Below are positions 23,483-34,619 of a stretch of DNA of 64,000 nt, in pieces. The first letter of the stretch is position 1; each line of letters opens with the position of its first letter. The notes beneath the pieces are model-generated. The model ran no database searches. It was not told where the DNA came from and was given only the letters and a program-made list of their open reading frames with translations. The position numbers and the translations under genes were made by a program. Origin of the DNA: Gigaspora rosea. Its lineage: Eukaryota > Glomeromycota > Glomeromycetes > Diversisporales > Gigasporaceae. Where the stretch lies: NCBI GenBank assembly GCA_003550325.1, contig QKWP01000222.1, positions 85,632-149,631 on the forward strand, in the 5' to 3' direction.

Positions 23483-25055
23483 TTAGTAGTGGTCTTTTAT
23501 ATTTGTTATACCACCGATCTCGAATTCGTTTAGATGTCCAGTTTCATATGATGACAACTCTTCTACTAGTTTATTAACAAACTCTTTAAGCAATAATGGA
23601 GAGTTTTTATATCTCTCAAGCTGTAACAAGATTTCTTTTTCTTTAGGATTAATTTTGTGTGATATACATGGTTTTTGAGACTTGGAGCCAGAAGATAAAA
23701 CTTGTATGTCTTGATTTGTTTCTTCAATCCCCATATCATATGATTCTAAAGCATGTATGGAACTATTGCTTACTTCTTCTACATTTACTATTACTGTTTG
23801 AACAGCTTCTTTTTCAAGTTTACTTCTTTTTGCTGCCTTCATAGATATTAGATCCAGCTCATCACGTTCTATTTTTACTTTTCCAGTTAAGCTATGAATA
23901 ATTTGTGCAACAACTTTATTTATTTTGTCAATGTCTAATTGATAACAGTTAAACATCCATCGGTATCCAGCAGTTGTTAATTGGATTGTTTTTGCAAATA
24001 AAGTATGTGATTCTGGCTGTGAATCACTTAATCCTGCTTTAAGTTCATTAATTAATTTCCAAAGAGCTTCTTGACGATCTTTAACAGCTTGTGAATTCTT
24101 GCCTACTGACCGATCTTCAGTGAATTCTGAAATTAGAAAGCTAAGTTGTTCATTTTCTGCTTGTGCTGATTTGATATTTCGCTTTAGATTCTCTAAATTA
24201 GTTTTATGACCAACCATATTTTCTTTTATAAATTTTATACCAAAAGTTTCTAAATCCTCATCATAAGCAAAATAATAACCTTTTTGTGTCATATTTATCT
24301 AATGTACTGTTCAAAGATCTTAAAGAAGCTGTGGTTTGCATTGAAGATCTAACAAAAATCGTACTACAGATTTAGTATATCTTATTCTTTTTGTTATTGG
24401 AAATAAAGAAGCAAAGGCCATTAGACTATGCATTTGCAAGTCAAAATTTGCTATATGAATTCCAAGTTTATACAATTTTAAATATCCTGCCCATCGATAA
24501 AAATTATACCAAACTTTTAATAAATTATTGCTTTCTGCAGGAATTTCTTTGATAGAAATATTATTTTCTTGTACATATCGATGAAGCACAACTCCAACAG
24601 CTATCCAAATGAGTTCTAATACCTGAAATGTTGATCGATAGTCAACATTTTGCTCAAGTTTATCGAGAAATTTAACACCAAGCTGTGCAGCAAGCCCAAA
24701 AAGCCCATATCCTGAAAAGGCAACAATTAATGCATTGCATATTGTTTTATTTGTATGCCATTGTCCTAGAATACAACACACTTCTTGTTCTTCATTCTTG
24801 TAATCCTTTATACGACAATATATTGCTTTATCACATACCAAATTTAATATACCATTTTCTGTATAACCAAAAACTTCTAAATACATATCTACAGCTTAAT
24901 GAACATTCTCATTCTTGCTTGGAGCCTTCCCAGCTTCAAGAATTACAACATTTGGAGGTGCTGAAAATGATGCTGATTCAACATTTTCTTTAAGAGCTGC
25001 ATTAATATGATTGATATCAAATGGTTGTTCTTGATTAGTTAATTGACTAAAAATT
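23483..25055 (-). pseudogene. decayed transposon-type gene, DUF6589-like family
   Basis: Three consecutive minus-strand segments belong together by order and spacing: about 25055-24890 (ending APPNVVILEAGKAPSKNENV), 24886-24320 (188 codons, with CCILGQWHTNKTICNALIV, GLAAQLGVKFLDKLEQNVDY, and RSTFQVLELIWIAVGVVLHR) and 24292-23483 (269 codons, charged and helical, KIERDELDLISMKAAKRSK). The GQWHxxK region with the following helical block resembles DUF6589-type fungal transposon proteins, which are high-copy in mycorrhizal fungi. Stops or frame changes separate the segments (an in-frame stop just before AVDMYLEVFGYTENG; a break near 24300), so no full protein is made. The 5' side is cut by the SINE at 25060. 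The identification is from memory of the family and moderate at best. Confidence 0.5.
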
Positions 25056-25059
25056 GTAT

Positions 25060-25697
25060 TTTAATACCTACACTTTGGTAACTTACGCATTTACCGAGGC
25101 GAACAACTTGCAGTCGGGGGATACCCAACCACTACCATTACCTACTTCTGCCCTTATAAAGTTCGCTCCAACCCCGGTACCCACTATCACTTTCCTACTG
25201 GTTCTTCCCCGATTTTTCTAGACTTCCAATCCAGTTGGCCCGGAAGGGTTGATCTACCCGGTATTAGGTGCCACTATAGTTTTTCTCCTCCTGGTACCTA
25301 CTTCTATAGCATAGGTCCTTTTTCTCTGGTACCCGATCTGGCGGCCAGGTTGGTAGACCTTGTCACTAAGGTCGACGTCCAGTACTTCGGCTCTGGTCCA
25401 GTATTCCAGTTTTGGTAGCACCATTAAAGATCTTTGCTACCTCTTTACTTGGGTCTTGCCAAATGGGTTTCTGTTTCCCCGGTTGCTTGGATTTGTCTGT
25501 GTCACTTAACACAACTTGCCCGAAAGCTCCCATTCGAGATGGTAACCAAGGACTACAGGTAATGTACCCAACCGATCGACAAGAAACAGTTACCGAGCAC
25601 AGATCTATTTTTCAAAGCGTCATCGGTGGGATTTGAACCCTAGACCTGCCACTTGGAGGTGACAACTTACCAACTTCTCTAAGTCGCCACACCCTAT
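25060..25697 (-). mobile_element. tRNA-headed SINE, copy 1
   Basis: Read on the minus strand the element begins with a tRNA-like head: GGTGTGGCGACTTAGAGAAG (A-box region), GTTGGTAAGTTGTCACC, and GGGTTCAAATCCCACC (a near-consensus B box GGTTCAAATCC). The body then runs about 570 bp and contains CGATCGGTTGGGTACATTAC and ACTGCAAGTTGTTCGCCTCG. It is much richer in GC than its surroundings. A second copy at 46965-47954 is 5'-truncated but extends further 3'. Frames inside the body have no recognisable domain. Confidence 0.75.
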
Positions 25698-25976
25698 GTG
25701 TTAGATTTTTTAATAGCAGATAGATAAGAATATTAATATATTTAAAATAAACTTTATTAGTATTAGTCTTTAACATTCTATCGTAGAGTGGAAATCTGAA
25801 AGTAGAAATTTTTTAAACTAAAAAATATGTTTATAATGTTAAATCTGGGCTATCTGGATTGTAAAAATATTTCTAGGCTTTAACTCTAGCCAAAGTCTTT
25901 TTTTTTTGGCAACATTTTTTTTTAATATTGAATTAACCGATCTAACATGGGTCAGCTCAATTTTGATCTGTTATCC

Positions 25977-26460
25977 GCATAACCGTCATATTTACTGACC
26001 TGTACGGGTCAACCCAACCTGGGTAAGACCTCTACAATCGATTAAATAACCTTGCAAAAATTGCACAGATAGAATTTGTTTAAGAAATTTTTTTATTTAA
26101 AATAAAAAAAAAAAGTTAATAAATCTGTAACCCGACAGATCAAATTTGTTTAAAAATTTTTTTATTTAAAATAAAAAATAAAAAAAGTTGATAAATCTGT
26201 GATCCACATAACCTGTCATATTTACTAACCCGTACAGGTCAACCCAACACGGGTAAGACCTCTATAATCGATTAAATAACCTTGCAATAATTGCACAGAT
26301 CGAATTTGTTTAAGAAATATTTTATTATTTAAAATAAAAAAAAAAGTTGATAAATCTGTGACCTGCATAACCCGTCATATTTACTGACCCGTATGGGTTA
26401 ATTCAACCTCTACGATCGATTAAATAACCTTGCAAGAATTGCACAGATAGAATTTGTTCC
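25977..26460. repeat. tandem repeat, three units of about 160-230 bp
   Basis: CATAACCGTCATATTTACTG, GGGTCAACCCAACCTGGG, TCGATTAAATAACCTTGCAA and TTGCACAGAT recur at about 25977, 26208 and 26366, separated by AAATTTTTTTATTTAAAATA tracts and GTTGATAAATCTGTGACC. Confidence 0.75.
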
Positions 26461-27464
26461 TTGAGCTACCGATAATAATGAGAATAAAAACATAAAACAC
26501 AAACAAGAAATTTTTTTATTAAAAATAAAAAAAAAAAAGTTGATAAATATTTCAACTTGTTTCTATAATTGGAAAAGCTAAATTCCAGCCACTTTGTCGA
26601 TAAAAATAAATGAGATAAAAAGTAATCAACCTGTATGAATTAAGATAAAACCAAAAAAAAAATTAGGGCTCTCCTATCCTGATACAAAAAGAATAAAAAA
26701 CTTTGAATCGTCAACATAACAGAATAACACATTTAAAATTGATGCAAAATGAATTGTTATAGTTAACTCCATTTAAATATAAAAGTTAGAAGTATGCTAA
26801 GAATCTTACTGAAATTAGTGAAGTTCTTACAAAATGCACCAGCTAACGCTTTCTTTCTAAGATCCAGAGAGACAACGTAGCGTTCTTCTTCTTTCTGATC
26901 CAAGTTCATGATTTCAAAAGCCAAAGAAGTCAGTACACTATTCTTCTTTTCTTCTGTTCCAAGACCATTATTCCAGAGAAATCAACGTGAAGTATTTTTT
27001 CTGATTATTCCTAGCTAAGATTTAGTGAAGTCAACCTTTCCAACTATAAAATAGATTAATAGTCTTGCAAGTTAATGTAGTTGTTTTAAATCTTATTGCA
27101 GAAGTTTACCTGGCATCGTTTTTGTAGTAGGAACTTTATTAGTTATATGATTTTAACTGTCTATACTATAGGTTATGAAATAAAAGGGCATCTTTGAAGA
27201 CATGATTCTTTTCAAGTTTATTATTTTTTTTTACTTTAAATATAGGGAAAAATAAAATATTTTGTATTGCTAAAAGAAACTACGTTCTGGACACATAAAC
27301 AATTTGTGTAACTCCTGAAAGTGACGATTAAAAATGGCCTACTGCTGCAATTTACAATGAAAATTGATAATTTCATATGAGTGCAAATTTTATAGTAAAA
27401 AATTTATTCACATGATCTGCATGATATCTCAATCGACTGTTATTTAGGCATTTAGGTATCTAAA
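26461..27464. other. spacer without recognisable feature
   Basis: AT-rich. A weak purine-rich echo (AAAGCCAAAGAAGTCAG; CAAGACCATTATTCCAG) lies at 26850-27010, but no frame, inverted ends or tandem structure can be defended. Confidence 0.4.
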
Positions 27465-27467
27465 TTA

Positions 27468-29084
27468 GTGGGCTTTCAAAAATTAGCTGTTTTTTTTACT
27501 ATGAGCCTACCTTACCACTACCTCACCTCTACCCCACCCACTCCTACCTAATACACCCAATTAGCCAATCAGATTTTACAATTATTAAAAAGTTAGATAT
27601 AATATTTAATTGTAAATAACTTTTGGTCTACTGGGCCAATTTTGATGATTTAACTACCAAAATGATCCTTTTAATGAGAGGTTTCTAGCAAGCCCAAAAT
27701 TATTAAAATCTAATCACTGGATCCTAAGATCAGAATAGATTTGTGTTACTATAAAAGATTTATAATTTATTAAAAAATTATAAACCATTTATAGTAACAC
27801 AAATTTATTCCGATCTCTGGATCCTGTAATTGGATTTTTACGATTTTGGGCTTGCTAGAATCCTCTCATTGAGCTGATCATTTTGGTAGTTAAATTATCA
27901 AAATTGGCCCATTAGATCAAAAGTTATTAACAATTAAAAATTAATTTTCAATTGTTGATAACTTTTGATCTACTGGGCCCATTTCAATGATTTAACTACC
28001 AAAATGATCAACTCAACGAGAGGATTCTAACAAGCCCAAAATCATTTAAATCTAATTATTGGATTCTAAGATCGAAATAGATTTGTGTTACTATAAAGGT
28101 TTTATAATTTATTAAAGAATTATAAACTATAAACCATTTATATAGTAGTAATACAAATTTATTCTGATCTCTGGATCCTGTGATTGGATTTTTATAATTT
28201 TGGACTTGTCAGAATCCTCTTATTGATCTGATCATTTTGGTAGTAAAATTGGCCAGTAGATCAAAAGTTATTAACAATTGAAAATTAATTTTTAATTGTT
28301 AATAACTTTTGATCTACTGGGCCAATTTTGATAATTTAACTACCAAAATGATCAGCTTAATGAGAGGATTCTAGCAAGCTCAAAATCATAAAAACCCAAT
28401 CACCTGATCTAGAGATCAGAATAAATTTGTGTTACTATAAATAGTTTATAATTCTTTAATAAATTATAAAACTTCTATAGTAACACAAATCTATTCTGAC
28501 CTTAGTGATTAGATTTTAATTATTTTGGGCTTGCTAGAATCCTCTTGTTGAGATCATTTTGACAGTTGAATCATCGAAATTGGCCCAGTAGATCAAAACT
28601 TATTAACAAATGAAAATTAATTTTTAATTGTTAATAACTTTTAATCTACTGGGACAATTTCGATGATTCAAAATGATCAGCTTAATGAGGATTCTAGCAA
28701 GCCCAAAATTGTAAAAATCCAATTACAGAATCCAGAGATCAGAATAAATTTGTGTTACTATAAATAGTTTATAATTTTTTAATAAATTATAAATCTTTTA
28801 TAGTAACATAGATCTATTCTGATCTTAGGATCCAGTGATTAGTTTTAATGATTTTGGCTTGCTAGAATCCTCTCATTGAGAGGATCATTTTGGTAGTTAA
28901 ATCATTAAATTTGATCCAGTAAATTAAAAGTTATTAATTATTAAATATTGTTAATAAATCTATAATTTTGATCAAAAATAATTTTGTACCTTTGGCCAGA
29001 ATTATAAAATTTTGGCCAGAATTAACCTAATTCTTCAGCTGACCCACTCACTCCTCCTGAAATCAGCTGATTTTTGGAAGCCCC
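27468..29084. mobile_element. 1.6-kb Harbinger-like element, tandem palindrome array
   Basis: The ends GTGGGCTTTCAAAAATTAGC and (inward) GGGGCTTCCAAAAATCAGCT are inverted repeats bordered by TTA (27465-27467 and 29085-29087). The interior consists of about four palindromic units of 330-350 bp, each with TAATAACTTTTGATCTACTG, CTACCAAAATGATC, TTCTAGCAAGCCCAAAATC and GTGTTACTATAAATAG in alternating orientation. Units are more diverged than in the 14.8-kb element, indicating older amplification. It is non-coding. Confidence 0.7.
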
Positions 29085-29358
29085 TTATTGTAGTGAAGCA
29101 ATTGTGTTCTTGCAGTGAATTGATGACATTTTTGTGGTAAGTTGAGTGTAGTTGTATGCATTCTTGTAATAAAAATAATATAATATAATACCTAATAATG
29201 TAATAAAAAAAATTTATATAGTAATTATAGAATTATAATAGTAATTATATAATGTAAAAATATATAAAGTTTTTAATAAATTAATTTTTTTTAAAATCAA
29301 ATTTTTTTAATTATATATTTTTTATTATCAAAAATATTAATTGTTTTTATATTGATTA

Positions 29359-29526
29359 GGGAAGCGCCGTTTATTACATAATTTATTTTTATTAGGAGGT
29401 CATACCCCCTCCCCCCCTGTGATCTAATTAGCAGCCAATAATAATTTTTATATATAATATATAGACGTGATAGACTGCTAACCCCTCCCCCCCTCTCTCA
29501 AAATTACGTAATAAACGGCACTTCCC
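29359..29526. mobile_element. 168-bp Harbinger-like MITE
   Basis: The ends GGGAAGCGCCGTTTATTAC and GTAATAAACGGCACTTCCC match at 17 of 19 or better and are flanked by TTA (29356-29358; 29527-29529). The inside holds a C-run (CCCCCTCCCCCCCTG) and its partner CCCCTCCCCCCC. It is a typical short MITE. Confidence 0.8.
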
Positions 29527-29775
29527 TTATTAACTATTATCAGTTATGAATATATATCGATTATAATCACTATTGATATATTGATAATATATTGATCAAT
29601 ATCTATATCAAATATATCAATTACTATTACTGTTAATAGAAATCAGCAGGGGTGTTTAGTATCGATATATATCTTATCTGGTTAGTAATCGATATATATC
29701 TATATATACAATTTGCTGATAAATGAAGCCAACCTTTATTTCAAAATATGAAAACTATCTGAATATTTCTTTTAG

Positions 29776-30688
29776 GATTAAATACTGAAGAACAAGCACT
29801 ACTGGTTCCATTTAAAATTAAACTTTCAAATAATACAAAAACAGTATTTAAATATTCAAGTTATATTAAGAAAGTTTATAATTATGATTTGACTGTTGGT
29901 GTTAAAAATTGGCTCAGACGAGAAGGATTTGAATATAACAAAGATTATATTTCGATTTTAATTACAAACATCTTGATAAAAATGATTCTAGATACTTAAG
30001 GAATTAAAATTAGGCAGAAGGCTTGATTATATAGAAATGGACGCATTAATAGGTACTCTTTGCAAAACTAGTACTTTAATTTCTTTGACATTATCAAATT
30101 ATAGGCTTGATAATAAGAGCTCAAAAGCAGTAGTAGAGTAGTAGTAGATTCTCTTAATAAAATAATACTTTGACTTCTTTGGAACTTTGCTATAATCAAT
30201 TTGGTTTAAAGGAAGGTAAAGTATTTTTATCCACGATTTGCAAAAATGCTACTCTAACTTATTTGAAACTTAGACATAATAAACTTGATTCAGAAACAAG
30301 AAAAATGTCATTAGACACATTTTTAAAGAATAATTGTACATTAGTTTTTTTAGATTTTAAGAATAATCAACTTGGTTCTGAAGGAGGGAAAGCAATAGCA
30401 GATGCTCTTTGCAAAAATAATACTTTAACTTCCTTAAACCTTTGTAATAATCAACTCGGACCTGAGGTTGAAAAAGCAATAGCAGATGTTCTTCACAAAA
30501 ATATTACTTTAACTTCTTTAGATCTTAGCGATAATCAAGTTGGACCTGAAGGTAGAAAAGCAATAGCAGATGCTTTTTGCAAAAGTAGTACTTTAACTTA
30601 TTTAGATTTTCGTAGTAATTTATTTGGAAGAATGGTAAACGCTTTAAGAAGTATTACTTACAAAAGCAGTGCTATAATTTATTATTAA
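29776..30688 (+). pseudogene. leucine-rich-repeat (RNI-type) gene remnant
   Basis: The 3' part (about 30150-30688) encodes roughly six 28-residue repeats of ribonuclease-inhibitor type, e.g. NTLTSLNLCNNQLGPEVEKA and TLTSLDLSDNQVGPEGRKAI, ending in TAA at 30686. Upstream, 29776-29999 encodes a non-LRR lead-in (LLVPFKIKLSNNTKTVFKYS; LTVGVKNWLRREGFEYNKDY) directly after a TTCTTTTAG acceptor-like site, and 30010-30145 gives another repeat (TLCKTSTLISLTLSN). Stops before 30010 and near 30140 and a one-base shift near 30160 separate these, so as it stands it is broken unless short introns remove them. Such repeats mediate protein binding; the ligand is unknown. Large LRR families are usual in mycorrhizal fungi. 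Confidence 0.65.
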
Positions 30689-31261
30689 TCAAATATGTTT
30701 GGCTAATTTTGTGTAACTAATTCTTATTGGTTAAAAAAACTAATATGATCAATTTTATATAAAGCTCTAATAACTTATTCTTTAATCTAAGAAAATTCGA
30801 TTTATTAATCTTTTCAGAATAGGTTAGCTCAGTTTTAACTTTGAATAGTAATTGAATATATACTGATCATGTTATAATTCTCATATTATTATATAGTTAA
30901 ATTTTTTGCATTTTTGTACTAAATTTATAATATATTAATAATGTATGAGTAAATTACCTTTTCATTCGAGATATAACAATTAAAAAATTTATCTCTTAAT
31001 AATTATAGACGCATTTTTCTCTAAATAATTCATGCAAAGTGATGTGTGACTCCATTTCTTTGTTTCAGCAATGTTTATTGTAATAATAACTTTCACATAT
31101 TTGCTTAATTTTAAAAAATTTCATATATAGAATTTCAAAAACATTTTATTTTAAAATTGCCCTTGTTTCAAAAATCTTTAATTGCCTTTTTAAATTTATA
31201 TATACTATATATTTGGTCCTTTGCCTAAAGGCAGAATAATTTTATATTTCCAATACCGATT
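30689..31261. other. spacer, partly related to the 35.9 and 42.3 kb intergenic modules
   Basis: No gene. AAAATTGCCCTTGTTTCAAAA near 31155 and a TTTGGTCCTTTGCCTAAAGG tract near 31215 resemble words found at 35.9-36.0 and 42.4 kb. Confidence 0.3.
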
Positions 31262-31269
31262 ATCACGGA

Positions 31270-32204
31270 TAGAGCTTACGGATTCTTTATTCGAATAATA
31301 TTTGAATAATTAGGATCGACATATAGCTATTCGAATATTCGCCGAATGACTAAATTTACTGAATAATTCAAATAACTATAATTATTCGAATAATATTATT
31401 TATTCGAATAATATTATTTATTCGAATAATATTATTTATTCGAATAAATAATAATATTTGGATAAATAAATTTATTCGAATAATTATAATTATTTAAATA
31501 AATATATATTCAAGTAAATATATTTATTTTGCCTAGTATATGTATTCAATATCTTATAATTTATATATATAATAATAACCAATACTTATATAATAGCGTT
31601 AATTCCAATTCAACTAATTCTACTTCTAACTATTAAGTCAAATCAAATGTTGTGCCTATAGCTTTTTTTAGTTTAGTCTAAAAGACTCTTCTATTATTTT
31701 ATTATTAATTGGTTTCAATTAATTTAATAATAATTTTGATAAGCTTATCGATCTACATATAGTAATAACGTATGGAGAAACAAAATAGGAAAGGGACGAA
31801 AAATAAAATTAATAATAAGGTGGGACGATAGGATGATCAGAAGTATCATCAATTAATTATTTTAATAATGAATTGAATTAAAAGTTTGCTAATGTTGATA
31901 TCATATGAAATAAATAAATATATATTATGTATTCATCTAAAATATAGAAAAAAATTACATTTTGATGATTATATTGAATATTATTTGAATATCATAAATT
32001 ATTCAAATAGGAATTATTATTCGAATATAATAAATTATTCAAATAAGAATAAATTATTTGGATAATTATATTATTCGAATAATTCGAATAAGACAATTAT
32101 TCGAATATTCATGTTATTTATTGAATAATTATTTAAAAAATTTTATTTAAATATTCACCGAATACGAATATTATTCGAATAGCAAAAACGAATCCAAAGC
32201 TCTA
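31270..32204. mobile_element. non-autonomous hAT-type element with TATTCGAATA arrays
   Basis: The ends TAGAGCTTACGGATTC and (inward) TAGAGCTTTGGATTCG are flanked by 8-bp repeats ATCACGGA (31262-31269) and ATTACGGA (32205-32212), 7 of 8 identical. Both subterminal regions are arrays of TTATTCGAATAATATTA-type words (31290-31510 and 31960-32190). The middle has no coding frame. Confidence 0.7.
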
Positions 32205-32693
32205 ATTACGGATTACATGATGTGTACAAGATACGAGCTTTTTGTCAAATAGGTCAAAAGACTATATATAGACACTAATGACAAAGACTTTTATTTCTTT
32301 AATGTGTATTTTGGAAAATGCACTAAGAGTTTCGCATAGTAATGAATAATAAAAGTTTCTTTTTATATAATTACACTATTAACACTGATAGGAAAAAGCC
32401 CATGTTTTCTAGCGATGATGTGAAATAATTTTTCTTTATAAAATATTTGGTTTCCAAAAAAATTAATTCTTTTACAAGATCATATGACATAGTACTCATA
32501 CCTAATTGAAAAGTTACACTGACTTTTTGTGTAATAATTCTCGAAAAGAATATTCTTGAGCATTTCTGACTGGTAAATTTTGTATATATGCAAAAGGTTA
32601 TTTTCAATTATTTCACAGTTGAGACAGACTGCTAAAACAAAGTATTACACGCTCGCTTCTATAAATAATTAAAAAATTATAAAAAAAAATATA

Positions 32694-33950
32694 TCACTTA
32701 GTCTGAGATATTTTTCTTTTTTTTATTTTATTTCTGAGTGAACTTTTATTTTTTGTAAAATTTAAACTAGTAACTTTACTCTTATTTTTTTTCTTGATAT
32801 CAATTTTGGGTTTTTTTCTTTTTTTACTTCTTTTGATGTTTGTTAATTCTATACCAACAAGTTTAACCCACTCATCGCAGATGCCTTCTATTTGATAGTC
32901 AATGATCCCATTCCATTCTTTAGTAACTACATTTATATTATTCACCAGTATCACATAGCTTTTACGTTTATGAACTGCTTTGGCAAAGTCTTTTATAAAA
33001 AATTTACTCCAGGAATTCTTAAAGAAGTTTCCATATTATCAAACAATCAGCTTTATTTTGATTATATGCTGTGATTTGTTCAATTTCTAACTCTTTAGAA
33101 TGATTGTCACTGTAAAGGATTACGCTAGTTTTAATTGTTCAATATTATGTTTTTTGTTTTCTTTGTTTTTTCCTTGTGAATTCTATTTATTAAAAGTGTT
33201 AATCAACTTTAAACTTAGTTTAGTCAATAATAAATAATACTTATGTATGTATTTACCTCTTTCTTCACATGCAGAGCAATTTGGAATGTCTTCTTTCGTA
33301 AAAATATCACAATATTCTGTTGTAAAAGAATAGACATTTGTGCAAACTCTACATTGTAAATTTGCCAATGTTCTATGCAATTGAACTATTTGTGCTTGGC
33401 AATTTTTACACTTTCAAAATTCCAAAGTTCTAATCCTATGATTTCTTCAAGATTATCTAAATTTTGTATATATACTCTTTAATTTTTTCATATCTGCCAA
33501 ATTTTTTATAAAAGAATGAGTATCTGTAGGTCTAGCTTTTACAATTAATTTTTTAATATACCCATAAGAAAATTAAATGTCTTAATAGAATCATGGGTTC
33601 TAAGCAATTGAATATCAAATAAATCTTTGCCTGTCTGAATATTGTCTTTTTATCATATTGTAAAGACCATCTGAACTTCTAAAATCCTTTTGGTAATAGT
33701 TATAAGAAAAAGTAAATTTTTAAAATTAATGGCTATTGAAATTTTAAGAAGAAAGTGATATTACTTATAGGAATCTCTGTACTATATGATATACTTGCTC
33801 CAGTAATTATAATGCAATTTTTAGCTTTTGCTATGAGACTATTTACTTCACGGATTAATAAACAATCATTTTCTGACTTAAGACTTAATTTGACTAACTT
33901 TTTCATTTTTGCTTTATAGAATCAAGAATTTGAGACATCCTTTTTATATA
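32694..33950 (-). pseudogene. Hst3/Hst4-type sirtuin relic
   Basis: Consecutive minus-strand segments follow the order of a class I sirtuin: KNCIIITGASISYSTEIP (the NAD-binding GAGIS motif, one Ala-Gly change), DFRSSDGLYNMIKRQYSD, then LFDIQLLRTHDSIKTFNFL, then VKARPTDTHSFIKNLADM, QNLDNLEEIIGLELW (catalytic-core QNxDxLE), VQLHRTLANLQCRVC and CSACEER (zinc Cys pairs), ILYSDNHSKELEIEQ, and VTKEWNGIIDYQIEGICDEW near the end. The C-terminal pattern is typical of fungal Hst3/Hst4 NAD-dependent H3K56 deacetylases. Two introns can be guessed: one after EIP whose donor reads ATAAGT, one after CSACEER with GTAAAT..ATAG. Several frame changes separate the pieces, so it is a pseudogene. The C-terminus (32694-32954) is Lys-rich, like a nuclear localisation tail. 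Confidence 0.8.
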
Positions 33951-34207
33951 TTTTTAGTAAGTTACATTTCTAATATAAATTTGTATATATTATTTTTTTG
34001 TGCAAATTGCATTAGTAATAACAGTTGAGAAATAGGTAAGTAAAAGTTTCAATTTTATTCACAAAAAATTTAATGTTACATAATATATTAATCCATTTTG
34101 GAATTTATATTAAAACGAAGATGGAGTCTTTTGTATAAGACAAAATTTAAATTGAATTACTTCAAAAATTCTCATATAGTACAGTTACATTAATTGATGA
34201 TCTGCCA

Positions 34208-34619
34208 TAGTATTTCGCAAACCTGATCCGAGATCCAGATCTGATCTGGATCCGTACTCGTTGGATCCCAAAAATCAAGGATCCAGATTCAGTCTGTCAG
34301 ATTCGGATCTATATAAAAACCTGAAAAGATTCGAAAAGATCCAATCCTTTATATGTAAAGAGTTCTTTGGATCCGGTCAGGATTCGGATCCATATATTTA
34401 AACTAGAGTTGCCTGCCGTAATTAATTACAACCTTTACAACATATAGGTTGCAATATTACGACATATAGATTGTAATATTACAACTTGTTAAAAACAATT
34501 ACGGCAGGCAACTCTAATTTAAACAATGATTCGAATCCATACTTGGACCTAATTTGAAATTTCAAATCAGATTCAGATCTTTAAAAATATCCGCCCGATC
34601 TGATCTGTGCGGAACACTA
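34208..34619. mobile_element. hAT-type MITE (GGATCC-rich family), copy A
   Basis: The ends TAGTATTTCGCAAACCTGAT and (inward) TAGTGTTCCGCACAGATCAG have flanking 8-bp repeats ATCTGCCA (34200-34207) and ATCTACCA (34620-34627). The body is rich in GATCCGGATCC-like words. Without the nested insertion it is about 291 bp, matching copy B at 46426-46720. Confidence 0.85.
34404..34516. mobile_element. 113-bp hAT-type MITE nested in copy A
   Basis: The perfect inverted ends TAGAGTTGCCTGCCGTAATT and AATTACGGCAGGCAACTCTA are bordered by an exact 8-bp duplication ATTTAAAC (34396-34403; 34517-34524). The middle is a small repeat of ACAACATATAGGTTGCAATA. It must be younger than the MITE it interrupts. Confidence 0.9.

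Noticed and set aside
25620-25695. A possible tRNA gene (B box GGTTCAAATCC)
   Set aside because: The A box region and stems do not close into a cloverleaf, the sequence continues into a repeated body, and a second copy is retroposed; it is the head of a SINE.
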